Origin: Thermoplasmata archaeon
GTDB lineage: Archaea > Thermoplasmatota > Thermoplasmata > Thermoplasmatales > Thermoplasmataceae
Assembly: GCA_021811525.1 (NCBI GenBank)
Contig: JAJZOK010000017.1
Location: 1-20,851 of the forward strand
Direction: 5' to 3'
Length of the DNA stretch: 20,851 bases
The translations under genes were made by a program, and so were the position numbers. Shown piece by piece: positions 7,426 through 15,755 of this stretch (position 1 is the stretch's first letter; each line of letters begins with the position of its first letter). The notes under the pieces are model-generated. The model was not told where the DNA came from. It made no database searches and saw only the letters and a program-made list of their open reading frames with translations.

Positions 7426-8733
7426 TCAGTCGTGTATAATGTCCTTTGCACCGGCTTTTGCCTTTGACCACGTTTCCGCTGAAAGCGCCAATCCTGCAAT
7501 GAGCAGAATATTGGCAACCGCAAGATTCACAAACCATCCGTTAAGCAGCCCTATGGAGTCCCTGCTCAGAAGAATAAACGTCGGGGCAAAGCCGCCAACG
7601 ATAGCGCCTGCGTTATACGTAAAGCCAACGCTTGTTGACCTGTAGCGCTTGCTGAATTTCTCAGCAAGGAACGATGGGAGTGTTGAGAATATCATCGCCT
7701 CGAGGAATGCCTGTATGCTGAACACAATATAGAGCACATTTACGTTGGTCGAGACACCATAGTAAATCAGTGGGTAGAGAGAAACTATGAATAGAACGGA
7801 AAAGACCATCATTGCCAGTCTTCTTCCCGGTATCTTCGTTGAAATAATACCGCCTAGCCAGACTCCTATTAGGGAAACAAGATTTGCAATTACGAGTATG
7901 AGGCCACTGTCTTTCAATGGGATATTGTTGATGCCCGGCCCCATGAGAATGGGGTAAAAACTGAATGTTCCGGAATTGATGTAAAGCAATCCCGTTGTTA
8001 TGAAAATGGCAAAAATGACAGGGAGAGGTTCTTCCCTTATCATCCTGAAGATTGGGGTGCGTACAATTTCCTTCTTTTCAACCATTTCCCTGAAAACAGG
8101 AGTCTCATTGGCCCCGAGCCTTGAAACCAGTGCAACAACACCGGGAACCAGTGTTGTATAGAACATGATTCTCCATGCGAAACTTATTATCTGGGCAGTA
8201 GAATAATAACTACCAATAATTGCTGCAACTCCGGCGGCAATGAAGAACCCTGTACCGAATCCACTTTGCACAAATGCACCCACAACTCCTCTCCGCTCGG
8301 CAGGAACAGTTTCTGCATAAAGGGCAGTACCTCCCCCGTATTCGGCTCCAGCGAAAAGGCCGATTACGAATAGAAGAACATAAAGAAGTGTAAGCGCAAC
8401 ATATCCTACGGTCTGATAGGTTGGCAGAAATCCGATGGCGAAACTGAACACAGAGAAACCAACAACAGTCACCATCAGCATGTTCCTGCGGCCTATTCTG
8501 TCTCCAAGGAAGTTGCCAAATACCAGAGACCCAATGGACCTGGCTATGGACCCAACTGCAAGGCCCAGGACAACTGCCAGAAGTGAACCTGTGAATGACG
8601 AGGGGAAAAAGACACTCGCCATGTAACTGGCCATGAGGAGGTATGCAATCGATACATATCCGTCCATCAGCCATCCGGACCAAGCCGCAATAACGTTTGT
8701 CCATTGCTGGCCATCGAGGCCATAAAACTTCAT
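7426..8733 (-). CDS. MFS transporter, metabolite:H+ symporter type (second copy)
   Basis: A 435-residue carrier with about 12 membrane helices, a paralogue of the MFS protein at 4543-5850. The first-half motif GNFLGDRIGRR is at 73-83, and LFAGAEYGGGTALYAETVPAERRG (about 126-149) gives the acidic helix and loop typical of this symporter group. In the second half the matching loop reads GGIISTKIPGRR, where the usual acidic DRxGRR core is lost, unlike in its paralogue. The substrate is unknown. A TATA-like TTTTAAGAA (8752-8760) lies about 24 nt before the ATG, so translation is probably leaderless. The gene is divergent from the MMPL gene at 8842 and convergent with the propeller-like gene. Confidence 0.93.
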   Translation of the reverse strand: MKFYGLDGQQWTNVIAAWSGWLMDGYVSIAYLLMASYMASVFFPSSFTGSLLAVVLGLAVGSIARSIGSLVFGNFLGDRIGRRNMLMVTVVGFSVFSFAIGFLPTYQTVGYVALTLLYVLLFVIGLFAGAEYGGGTALYAETVPAERRGVVGAFVQSGFGTGFFIAAGVAAIIGSYYSTAQIISFAWRIMFYTTLVPGVVALVSRLGANETPVFREMVEKKEIVRTPIFRMIREEPLPVIFAIFITTGLLYINSGTFSFYPILMGPGINNIPLKDSGLILVIANLVSLIGVWLGGIISTKIPGRRLAMMVFSVLFIVSLYPLIYYGVSTNVNVLYIVFSIQAFLEAMIFSTLPSFLAEKFSKRYRSTSVGFTYNAGAIVGGFAPTFILLSRDSIGLLNGWFVNLAVANILLIAGLALSAETWSKAKAGAKDIIHD

Positions 8734-8812
8734 CGCCCTTATATAATGAGTTTCTTAAAATGTTTTCATGTAGCGAATAACCAATGTTGAATCTTGAAAG
8801 AAAATTTTGATA

Positions 8813-8822
8813 ATACTTTATG
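8813..8822 (+). promoter_or_regulatory. TATA-like element for the MMPL gene
   Basis: ATACTTTATG is centred about 25 nt before the ATG at 8842, again the leaderless spacing. Confidence 0.4.
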
Positions 8823-8841
8823 GTTCTGATAAAAATATTCT

Positions 8842-11493
8842 ATGGTGAGACTCCACAATATCGTATTGAAACGAAGGCTATTAGTGATCATTGTATGGGC
8901 AGTGGTCTTTTTAGCAGTTACTCCGGCCCTTATGAACTATTCTCATTTCATATCATACTCAAACAGCGCAACCTCGAATCCAAACGCCGAATCTCAGATC
9001 GCCAGCAATATTCTCGCTAATTCCAGCAAACAGAATTCAACACTGTTTCTAGTAGTGCAGGAGAATCCTTATTCATCCAGTGGAATAGCCAATAACACAC
9101 TGGATTTCCAGGCTGCGTTAAATAATAGGTCCGTATCAAATTATTCCGCCTCTGATTCCCCGTATTCAGCCTATGCAGCATTCCTAAACAGTGCCCTATC
9201 TGGAAGGGCTCAAAGCCTTTTAAGCAGCTATGAGAACATCAGCCTTGCTTCCAGTGAGATATACTCTTTTCCTGCGGCATTCCTGGGCAATTGGTCTAAT
9301 CTTTCCTATAACTCCAGCCTCATATACACTGCAGCATCATCTTCAGAGTTCAATGTTTCAAACAATTACCAAAACAATTTCATTTCTGGGCTTAATTCCA
9401 CCATAGCAACCTATTACGCCCCAAACACAACCGTTACAAATGCCACTGAGGTTATAAACCAGACAATTGCCAAGACTTTTTCAGTGATTGATGGCAACTT
9501 TTATTTCCTTCTCATTGCCCACCAGTACCTTGGCATCTTTAACTATACAACCGGAGTGAAAAATGCACTTTCTTCCTATGTTCAGGCGGTAAGTGGTTTT
9601 TCGCTGAACACTGGAATGATAAATGCAACACTTGAGGGAGGAAACATTGGCTTCAATTATGTTCATGCATACGGGCTTCAGGGTATCCCGAACTTCATTT
9701 CGGAACAGTACATCAGTCCGGACAATACAACTTTCGTTATCAACCTGGTATTTTCTGTTCCCGCTGGTTACGTTGGTTCTGGTGGCTCCACACCTGCTTC
9801 CACAGCTACTCCTGAAATCCAGAATGTTTCAAGATCCTATTTCGGGGCAAATGCAAAGTTGACAGGTGACGGGGCAATAGCCTTTGAAACCCAGCAGATT
9901 ACTGCCCAGTACGGGTTTGTCTTCGGCTTGCTCTTTGTTGTCCTTGCGGTGGCCGTTGCCATAACGCTGGTATCGTGGAAGGGCGGTCTCATATCTCTTG
10001 TATTCGTGTCACTCGCCACCCTATTAGGTTACCTTTCAATCTATCTCACCGGGCTAATTGTGCATAATGTGAGCTACATCGTCACATATACCCTTACCGC
10101 AGTTGCTGTCGGGGTCTCTACAGACTACTTAGTATTCATTGCATCAAGGTACAGGCAGGAAATCAGGGAAGGGAAGAATCACGTCGAAGCTCTGGAGGCT
10201 GCCACCGGAAAAGCGGGGAAGGCTGTTGTCATTAGCGGCCTTACTGTAGGGCTCAGCCTGGCCACATTCTCAGTTATTCCGGGGTTTGAAAGTTGGGGAC
10301 TGGTACTTCTGTTCAGCATCCTTATGATCATAGCACTTGAAACCACTCTTTTCCCTGCAATACTCTCTTATTTCGGCCCAAAGTTCTTCACCAGGAAGGG
10401 AAGGAGACTGGTTGAAACGGATTACCACAAGAATTCTGCCTTCTACAAAGCTGCTAAGGTATCCATGAAGAAGAAATGGGCAGTGGCAGGCATAATCATT
10501 CTTCTTGGAGCTCCGGCCGGCTACTTCTTCTTTGTTGCCCCCACAACTTACAATTTCAACACCGGTCTGCCTCAGGACCTGCCATCTGTTCAGGCACTGA
10601 ACATTCTTGATCAGAAATTTGGATCCAATGTGCTTTATCCAATCACTGTGGTAAAAGAAATTAATGGCACATCAGGCATTGTTCCAAGCAGTGGGCTTGC
10701 GGCCCTCAATGCCACCGCAAGGATGCTTTTAGGAACCCAGGGTGTTACAAAGGTCATAGGGCCATATTCAAACGGGACTTCATTGGATTCTGCAGTGAAC
10801 ACCTCCGCGTATCTGGTCGATGGAGGAAAGTATGCATATTTCCTGGTATACACATCGTACAGCCCCTATTCCAAAAATGCACTGAATCTAGTGGGCAATC
10901 TGAGGGACAACACTTCATTAATAGTTGGAGGGATAACATCCGGAATCATAGACCAGCAGCATGAAAATACAGTGCATTACACAGAGCTTGAAATCCTTAT
11001 TGTTACAGTGATTTTCATCGTATTGCTCATATCATTCCTTTCGCCAAAGTATCCGCTCATTTCGATCTCAGGAGTATTCATCAGCATTTCATGGACAACG
11101 TTCCTGCTGTACATCATATCGGGGTCATTGCTTGGCGAGGGGATGATATATCTCATACCCATCATTCTGTTCATAATCCTAATGTCATTGGGGAATGACT
11201 ACACAGTGTTCATAATTTCACGTGTCAAAGAGTACTCTTCTCAGTATGGGTTTGAAGAGGGACTTCCCAGGGCAATGGCTAGCTCAGGAAGAGTCGTAAC
11301 CTCGCTGGGAATGATACTCGCGCTTTCACTGGGTTCTCTGGGGTTGATAAGATCAGGATTCCTGCAGCAATTGGGTATCGCGTTCTTCATATCACTCATA
11401 ATTGACACATTCATCATTAGAACATTCTACTTCCCGGCCATGCTTTCAATTATGAGAAGAAGGATGGAGAAGAAGGGAGCTTTATCTCAGTGA
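8842..11493 (+). CDS. MMPL/RND-superfamily membrane protein
   Basis: An 883-residue protein with the duplicated RND layout. There is one N-terminal helix (about 12-32), a large outside domain (about 33-350), a five- to six-helix bundle (about 355-515), another helix (about 545-565), a second outside domain (about 566-715) and a final helix bundle (about 716-875). Each bundle has the acidic proton-relay motif in the fourth helix: GVSTDYLVFIASRY in the first and SLGNDYTVFIISRV in the second. This is the MMPL/SSD-like class that moves lipids, hydrophobic compounds or drugs using proton flow. The outside domains are rich in Asn, Ser and Tyr with many potential N-glycosylation sites. The cargo is unknown; export of membrane lipid or surface glycolipid would fit the family. 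Its 3' end overlaps the next convergent gene by 7 nt. Confidence 0.92.
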   Translation: MVRLHNIVLKRRLLVIIVWAVVFLAVTPALMNYSHFISYSNSATSNPNAESQIASNILANSSKQNSTLFLVVQENPYSSSGIANNTLDFQAALNNRSVSNYSASDSPYSAYAAFLNSALSGRAQSLLSSYENISLASSEIYSFPAAFLGNWSNLSYNSSLIYTAASSSEFNVSNNYQNNFISGLNSTIATYYAPNTTVTNATEVINQTIAKTFSVIDGNFYFLLIAHQYLGIFNYTTGVKNALSSYVQAVSGFSLNTGMINATLEGGNIGFNYVHAYGLQGIPNFISEQYISPDNTTFVINLVFSVPAGYVGSGGSTPASTATPEIQNVSRSYFGANAKLTGDGAIAFETQQITAQYGFVFGLLFVVLAVAVAITLVSWKGGLISLVFVSLATLLGYLSIYLTGLIVHNVSYIVTYTLTAVAVGVSTDYLVFIASRYRQEIREGKNHVEALEAATGKAGKAVVISGLTVGLSLATFSVIPGFESWGLVLLFSILMIIALETTLFPAILSYFGPKFFTRKGRRLVETDYHKNSAFYKAAKVSMKKKWAVAGIIILLGAPAGYFFFVAPTTYNFNTGLPQDLPSVQALNILDQKFGSNVLYPITVVKEINGTSGIVPSSGLAALNATARMLLGTQGVTKVIGPYSNGTSLDSAVNTSAYLVDGGKYAYFLVYTSYSPYSKNALNLVGNLRDNTSLIVGGITSGIIDQQHENTVHYTELEILIVTVIFIVLLISFLSPKYPLISISGVFISISWTTFLLYIISGSLLGEGMIYLIPIILFIILMSLGNDYTVFIISRVKEYSSQYGFEEGLPRAMASSGRVVTSLGMILALSLGSLGLIRSGFLQQLGIAFFISLIIDTFIIRTFYFPAMLSIMRRRMEKKGALSQ

Positions 11494-12611
11494 ATCATTC
11501 TCTTCAAATCATTTATCAAATCTTCAGGCTCTTCCAGGCCCACTGAGAGCCTGAATGTTTCATGGCTTATTCCCAGGGCTTTTTTTTCCTCTGGGGACAA
11601 TGACCTGTGTGACATGGTTGACGGATGTGAAATAGTGGAGTTTACTCCCCCAAGGGTATTGGCGGGCGTGATTATGCTCATTTTCTTCATGGCCTCGAGA
11701 GGGTCTCCCCGAATATTGATGTCAAAAGTAACAACGCCGCCGTATCCCTTAAGGTTTCTCGATGAAATTTCCCTGTCCGGGTGATTCATCAGGCCGGGAT
11801 AGAGTATGTTAGAAAAACCATCGATCTTCCCGAGGTTTTCCGCGATCTCCATTGCTGATTTGTTTATCTGGCTCATCCTGGTCTTGAGGGTCTTGATTCC
11901 CCTGAGGGTAAGGAAAGCTGTGTTCGGGTCCATGGTTGTGCCAAGGGTGCGCCTGAAATTGTCTATTTTTTCCAAGAGAACCTTGCTTCCTGCAGCAGCC
12001 CCGCCAATTACATCATTGTGGCCGGAAATGAACTTGGAAAGGCTCTGGATAACTACATCCGCGCCAAGGTCACTCGAACACTGGTTTATGGGGGTGGCGA
12101 ATGTTTCATCTACCACAAGAAGTCCATTGTTTGAATGCACTGCCTTTGCAATTCCCTCTACATCGTATACCCTGAGGATTGGGTTTGTCAGGCTCTCCAG
12201 GAAAACTATGTCAGCTTTTTCAGCTTCCCGGGCAAAAGCCTCATTTCCAAGTTCAGGCACTATGGCCTTAACACCCCATTTCACCAGGAACTCTGTGACA
12301 AACTTGTAGGTTCTTGCAAAGGTATCTTTGTGTATGAGTACTTTGGAGCCTGGCTTGCACAAAGCAAGAAGGGTCGTCGATATTGCCCCCATTCCGGAAG
12401 CAAAGCAAGTTGCAGCTTCAGTATTCTCAAGGAGGGCAATAATTCTGCCAAGTTCCTCTACTGTAGGATTTAATTCTCTGGAGTACCTGTACCTTTCGCC
12501 CTCTGGCATCAGGAAAGCGCTGGTCTGGTGAATGGGAAAACTGAGGCTCCCTGTATTTGGGTCAACAGATTCCTTAATTGGAAACTCAATTTTCCGGGAT
12601 ATACGCGCCAC
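11487..12611 (-). CDS. Cys/Met-metabolism PLP enzyme, cystathionine gamma-synthase-like
   Basis: A 374-residue fold-type I PLP enzyme of the trans-sulfuration family, close to usual length. The family landmarks are YSRELNPT (43-50), the phosphate-binding turn SGMGAI (72-77), the PLP-ring aspartate D168 (VVDETFATP) and the PLP lysine K193 (QSLSKFISGH). Family members make cystathionine or homocysteine from an activated homoserine, or cleave cystathionine or methionine; these cannot be told apart securely by eye. The start is a GTG that lies 26 nt inside the end of the homoserine kinase gene, so the two are probably co-translated. That context favours O-phosphohomoserine, the kinase product, as the activated substrate. 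No homoserine acyltransferase is in the window. Confidence 0.88.
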   Translation of the reverse strand: MARISRKIEFPIKESVDPNTGSLSFPIHQTSAFLMPEGERYRYSRELNPTVEELGRIIALLENTEAATCFASGMGAISTTLLALCKPGSKVLIHKDTFARTYKFVTEFLVKWGVKAIVPELGNEAFAREAEKADIVFLESLTNPILRVYDVEGIAKAVHSNNGLLVVDETFATPINQCSSDLGADVVIQSLSKFISGHNDVIGGAAAGSKVLLEKIDNFRRTLGTTMDPNTAFLTLRGIKTLKTRMSQINKSAMEIAENLGKIDGFSNILYPGLMNHPDREISSRNLKGYGGVVTFDINIRGDPLEAMKKMSIITPANTLGGVNSTISHPSTMSHRSLSPEEKKALGISHETFRLSVGLEEPEDLINDLKRMIH

Positions 12612-13515
12612 CTGCCAGATTTGAATTCAGGATGGAGTAGGCAATGCCGGTAGACTTTAGCACAGCCCCGGCACCGCTGAGGATTGACTCCACGTCGGTT
12701 TTCCTGTCAACTACAACAAGAATACTGGGGCCAGCTCCGCTGATACATACCCCTGCTGCCTCGTTCTCAAGGGCAATCTTCTTTATTTCCGGGTAGAAGG
12801 GGAACATCTGCATTCTGGAAGTCTCAACAATATGATCATTCATGCCGGCTCTCAGGGCACCCCTGTCCCCGTTTATGAAACCAGAAACCATCAGGCTTGT
12901 ATGCCTGATTGCCCAGATATGCTGTGACATTGAAACTTCACTTGGGACAAGTGTTCTCGATATCCTGGTTTTCCCAGGTATGCTCATATGGGGAAGAATG
13001 GTAAGGAAAGAGAACTTCCTGTTGATTTTGAGTGGACGGACTTTCATCGGATTTGTGGACTCGACCATCACCAACCCGCCATAAATGGCTGCAGCAACAT
13101 TATCTGCATGAGGGGTACCAGATGAGGCTGTTTCGCCAAGCATGGCGAAGTTTACTTTTTCATCCATTGAAAGGCCAATATCCAGCAGTGAATCAATGGC
13201 GACCACTGCTGCCGCAGCTGATGCACCGCTGCTGCCAAGCCCGAGCCCCAGAGGAATATCGTTTGAAATGCATATCCTGAAGCTCCCACTTATGCCCTGT
13301 GATTCAAGAACATTTTTCACTGCAAGGGAAGCCGTATTTTCTGAGGGATTTGTGGGGAGGTTCCCGCAGTTAAGTTCCAGTTCAACCTTCCGCGTATGTT
13401 CCTTGAGCTCCACTGAAATCTTCGTCAAGCCCGCGTCATGAGCGAGGCCCATGGTATCGAAACCCGGGCCAAGGTTGGCTGAACTGGAGTAGGCACTGGC
13501 AGTGGCAATTCTCAT
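12586..13515 (-). CDS. thrB: Homoserine kinase
   Basis: Phosphorylates homoserine to O-phosphohomoserine in the cytoplasm, for threonine and possibly methionine synthesis. The 309-residue protein has the GHMP-kinase layout: the N-terminal substrate loop SSANLGPGFDTMG (11-23), the ATP loop PLGLGLGSSGAS (88-99) and the C-terminal motif VCISGAGPS. The length and the NLGPGFD signature are typical of ThrB rather than other GHMP kinases. An AT-rich TATA-like stretch (about 13543-13556 on the minus strand) precedes the ATG with room for a short leader. The downstream PLP enzyme overlaps its 3' end by 26 nt. Threonine synthase is not in the window. Confidence 0.95.
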   Translation of the reverse strand: MRIATASAYSSSANLGPGFDTMGLAHDAGLTKISVELKEHTRKVELELNCGNLPTNPSENTASLAVKNVLESQGISGSFRICISNDIPLGLGLGSSGASAAAAVVAIDSLLDIGLSMDEKVNFAMLGETASSGTPHADNVAAAIYGGLVMVESTNPMKVRPLKINRKFSFLTILPHMSIPGKTRISRTLVPSEVSMSQHIWAIRHTSLMVSGFINGDRGALRAGMNDHIVETSRMQMFPFYPEIKKIALENEAAGVCISGAGPSILVVVDRKTDVESILSGAGAVLKSTGIAYSILNSNLAGGAYIPEN

Positions 13516-13610
13516 TTTGTGCGCAAGTTTGTGGACTGATAAGAATATTTTTTAATAGGGGATTACCTCCAGGAATATTTCTTACAGTACACAAGCAGGA
13601 GTTAGAGATC

Positions 13611-13620
13611 AGATTTAAGA
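13611..13620 (+). promoter_or_regulatory. TATA-like element for the NifX-like gene
   Basis: AGATTTAAGA is centred about 26 nt before the ATG at 13642, which supports that ATG over the in-frame TTG at 13636. Confidence 0.45.
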
Positions 13621-13641
13621 TGGCTGTCTCTATTTTTGCCT

Positions 13642-13986
13642 ATGATTATAGGAATTCCTGTTACAGGAAACATGCCATCAGGCCCCGGGGAAGCCCAGGA
13701 AGTCGTATTATTCGACACTTCAACTGGAAAGGAACTGGATAGATATGAGAATCCAGCACTTACCGCAACTTCCGGCAAGGGCATTGCCATGATAAGGTCA
13801 CTTCTGGAAAGGAAGGTAGAGGCAATGGTTGTCTCCGGGATTGGGCAGCATGCGTTTGAGGTTGCCAGGAGAACCCTCAAGGTTCTAAACGGTGAAGGTC
13901 TTACGTTAGACCAGATTATTCAGGGAGCCGGAAATGGAACCCTGCACGAACTCACCGAACCAACCCATGGCATGCATTCACACTGA
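13642..13986 (+). CDS. NifX/NifB-like dinitrogenase cofactor-domain protein
   Basis: A 114-residue single-domain protein of the dinitrogenase iron-molybdenum cofactor biosynthesis family (the NifX, NafY and NifB C-terminal domain fold). The pattern is MIIGIPVTGN at the start, a central VVLFDTSTGKELDRYENP, then RKVEAMVVSGIGQHAFEVARR and the tail LHELTEP. Such stand-alone archaeal members occur widely without nitrogen fixation and are thought to bind iron-sulfur or molybdenum-type clusters. Histidines (the tail ends HGMHSH) could bind metal; there are no cysteines. No other nif gene is here, so a role in nitrogenase is unlikely. It is transcribed away from homoserine kinase from its own TATA-like element. 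The precise role is unknown. Confidence 0.8.
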   Translation: MIIGIPVTGNMPSGPGEAQEVVLFDTSTGKELDRYENPALTATSGKGIAMIRSLLERKVEAMVVSGIGQHAFEVARRTLKVLNGEGLTLDQIIQGAGNGTLHELTEPTHGMHSH

Positions 13987-14008
13987 ATCTCATAGTTCCG
14001 GCGCGCAG

Positions 14009-14545
14009 TCATAATTGCCTGCCAAGGCAAAACATGGAGTGGAAACCATCCTCCAGCTTGTATGTATCCCGCTCAAAACCTTCCACCATAAAACCATTTT
14101 TCATAAGGACGCGCAATGAGGGCAGATTGAAGTCAAGTACTTTGGTGTAAAGCCTTTTCAGGCCAAGCTCATTTCTTGCGTATCCAACGATCAGCGATAG
14201 TGCCTCTGTTGCATAACCTTTGTTCCAGTGCTCCCTCCCGATCCAGTAACCGACATGTGCCTTGAAATCAACATAGTCAATATCCTTCAGCCCGATTATA
14301 CCCACAAGTAATTCACCACTGAAAATGAGGAAATCTATTGCAAAGTGCGTTTTTCCGTATTTCCGGTTCATGTCAAGAAAAATCCTGGCATCCTCCTCAG
14401 TATAGGGATTTGGAAAACCATGGCCCCCTATGCGCCTTGCTATCTCAGGGTCATTGGCAATCCTTGAGATCTGCAGGGCGTATTTGAGCCTGAGATCATT
14501 TGTAAGGCGGAGCCTGAGACCAGTAAGTTCTATCTTGTCTTCCAC
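14009..14545 (-). CDS. GNAT-family N-acetyltransferase, RimJ/RimL-like
   Basis: A 178-residue protein of the GNAT fold, which moves the acetyl group of acetyl-CoA to an amine. The central strand and CoA-binding loop are clear: VGIIGLKDIDY (strand 4 region, about 85-97), then GYWIGREHWNKGYATEAL (about 102-120), where the R-x-x-x-x-K-G-Y-A pattern binds the pyrophosphate. It is followed by LKRLYTKVLDFNLPSLRVLMKNGF, typical of the RimJ/RimL subgroup that acetylates protein N-termini or small amines. The substrate is unknown. The start is GTG with a weak TATA-like TTCATATGG about 23 nt upstream. It lies between homoserine dehydrogenase and the NifX-like gene but with gaps that do not demand an operon. 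Confidence 0.88.
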   Translation of the reverse strand: MEDKIELTGLRLRLTNDLRLKYALQISRIANDPEIARRIGGHGFPNPYTEEDARIFLDMNRKYGKTHFAIDFLIFSGELLVGIIGLKDIDYVDFKAHVGYWIGREHWNKGYATEALSLIVGYARNELGLKRLYTKVLDFNLPSLRVLMKNGFMVEGFERDTYKLEDGFHSMFCLGRQL

Positions 14546-14670
14546 ACTGGTAATTGGCTACACGCCATATGAACCCTTATGTATGAAAAAAGTTGCATTT
14601 ATCCATGGGAATAGTCTGTATGGGATCAGTATGGGACTGTAGTAAAAAAAATTAGTTTTTGGTAAGATGC

Positions 14671-15636
14671 CTACTTGTGCCATTTATTCAGGATTGACAC
14701 AAGGTCTGTCAAAGCAGACTGGGCAGTTTCAATCTTTCCGGCCCCTGGGCCCATGCTGTATATCTTGCCAAGCGTGTCTGTTTCAAATTCTACTGCGTTC
14801 ATGACGCCGTTGACTTCTCTCAGAATGTCCCCTGCCGGGAGCTCCATTGGCTTCACAAAAGCGTGGTTCCTGTCAGCGTAGGCTACTAGCTTCGTGCCAT
14901 TTGCAGCCTGTTCCCTAGTCACTTTCCTTATTCCTTCAATCTTCAGATTATTGAAATCGTGGTTCCATCCAAGGAGGTTAGAAATTATTACAATCTTCGC
15001 AGCAGTGTCATAGCCATCGACATCATTGGTCGGATCGGCTTCAGCATATCCAAGTGCCTGTGCCTCCTTGAGTGCATCGTTGAAGTCCTTTCCTCCAACC
15101 ATCCTTCCAAGTATGTAGTTTGTGGTTCCATTCATAATGCCCCTTACACTTTTTACCTCAATTCCAGGCAGCAGCTCTAAAAGGTTGAAGGATGGCGTCC
15201 CGGCCATGACAGTGCCTTTCATCTTGAACTGAACATTGTTCTTTCTGGCCAGATCATTCAACTCCCTGAACTTGAGGGCGGACGGCCCCTTGTTTGAAGT
15301 TATTACATGTTTCCCCTGCCCTAGCGCAGCTTTTATGTGTGAATAGGCAGGCTCAGCGGTCTTCAGGTCAAGCCAGGTGAACTCGCACACAATATCGGCA
15401 TCAGATTTCATTATTGCCTTAACCGGGTCAATTTTTTCATAGGTCTTCCCGCCCTTTAATTCTGAAATAATGCTATCGCCTGGTTCAATGATGTGGCCGA
15501 ATTTTGCATCCACTACTTCACTGATGGTGACATTGTTGAGCCCAAGCGAATGCTTCTTCATATTGAAAAGCTCAAAAAATCCCTGTCCCACAGTTCCAAA
15601 ACCAAGTACCATAATTCTGGGTTTTGCCATAGTCAT
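14671..15636 (-). CDS. hom: Homoserine dehydrogenase
   Basis: Reduces aspartate semialdehyde to homoserine with NAD(P)H, the branch-point step for threonine and methionine. From the ATG at 15636 it is 321 residues, the short form without an ACT regulatory domain and not fused to aspartate kinase. The dinucleotide motif is GFGTVG (12-17), the substrate-side motif TSNKGP is near 113-118, and the catalytic pair lies in DGYDTAAK, where the aspartate and lysine match the conserved D and K of the family. Three nearby starts are possible: TTG 15642, ATG 15636 and ATG 15630. A TATA-like TTATATTTAA (15661-15670, minus strand) fits the first two. It is divergent from the cyclase-family gene with an inverted repeat between them. 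Confidence 0.94.
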   Translation of the reverse strand: MTMAKPRIMVLGFGTVGQGFFELFNMKKHSLGLNNVTISEVVDAKFGHIIEPGDSIISELKGGKTYEKIDPVKAIMKSDADIVCEFTWLDLKTAEPAYSHIKAALGQGKHVITSNKGPSALKFRELNDLARKNNVQFKMKGTVMAGTPSFNLLELLPGIEVKSVRGIMNGTTNYILGRMVGGKDFNDALKEAQALGYAEADPTNDVDGYDTAAKIVIISNLLGWNHDFNNLKIEGIRKVTREQAANGTKLVAYADRNHAFVKPMELPAGDILREVNGVMNAVEFETDTLGKIYSMGPGAGKIETAQSALTDLVSILNKWHK

Positions 15637-15660
15637 AGTCAATAGATCGAAGGGATTTAG

Positions 15661-15670
15661 TTAAATATAA
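15661..15670 (-). promoter_or_regulatory. hom: TATA-like element for hom
   Basis: TTATATTTAA on the minus strand, centred 24-30 nt before the candidate start codons of homoserine dehydrogenase. Confidence 0.5.
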
Positions 15671-15696
15671 CGATTAAACAGATAATTTAGCCGGAT

Positions 15697-15713
15697 ATTG
15701 ACAATATGTCAAT
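15697..15713. promoter_or_regulatory. 17-bp inverted repeat, candidate operator
   Basis: ATTGACA-ATA-TGTCAAT is a perfect inverted repeat with 7-bp arms and a 3-bp centre. It sits between the divergent hom and cyclase promoters, 12 nt before the TTTTAAAT element of the cyclase gene and 27 nt behind the hom TATA element. The position suits a dimeric transcription factor controlling one or both genes. No regulator gene is in the window, so the binding protein is unknown. Confidence 0.5.
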
Positions 15714-15724
15714 TTAGTCGATAG

Positions 15725-15732
15725 TTTTAAAT
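15725..15732 (+). promoter_or_regulatory. TATA-like element for the cyclase-permease operon
   Basis: TTTTAAAT is centred about 28 nt before the ATG at 15756, consistent with leaderless transcription of the first gene. Confidence 0.5.
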
Positions 15733-15755
15733 GAAGCCTATCGCATATTTTCGGT

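Noticed and set aside
8210..8704. 164-codon minus-strand open frame
   Set aside because: It is an out-of-frame shadow inside the second MFS gene, very rich in Cys, Arg and His.
11806..12309. 167-codon plus-strand open frame
   Set aside because: It is antisense to the PLP enzyme with clear landmarks and has no recognisable domain.
13642..13986. Part of a nitrogen-fixation cluster
   Set aside because: No nifH, nifD, nifK or nifB-like radical enzyme is in the window, and orphan members of this fold are common in archaea.
14583..14642. 19-codon plus-strand ORF (MKKVAFIHGNSLYGISMGL)
   Set aside because: It sits in the gap between two minus-strand genes with nothing downstream on its strand to regulate; too short to support as a gene or leader peptide.
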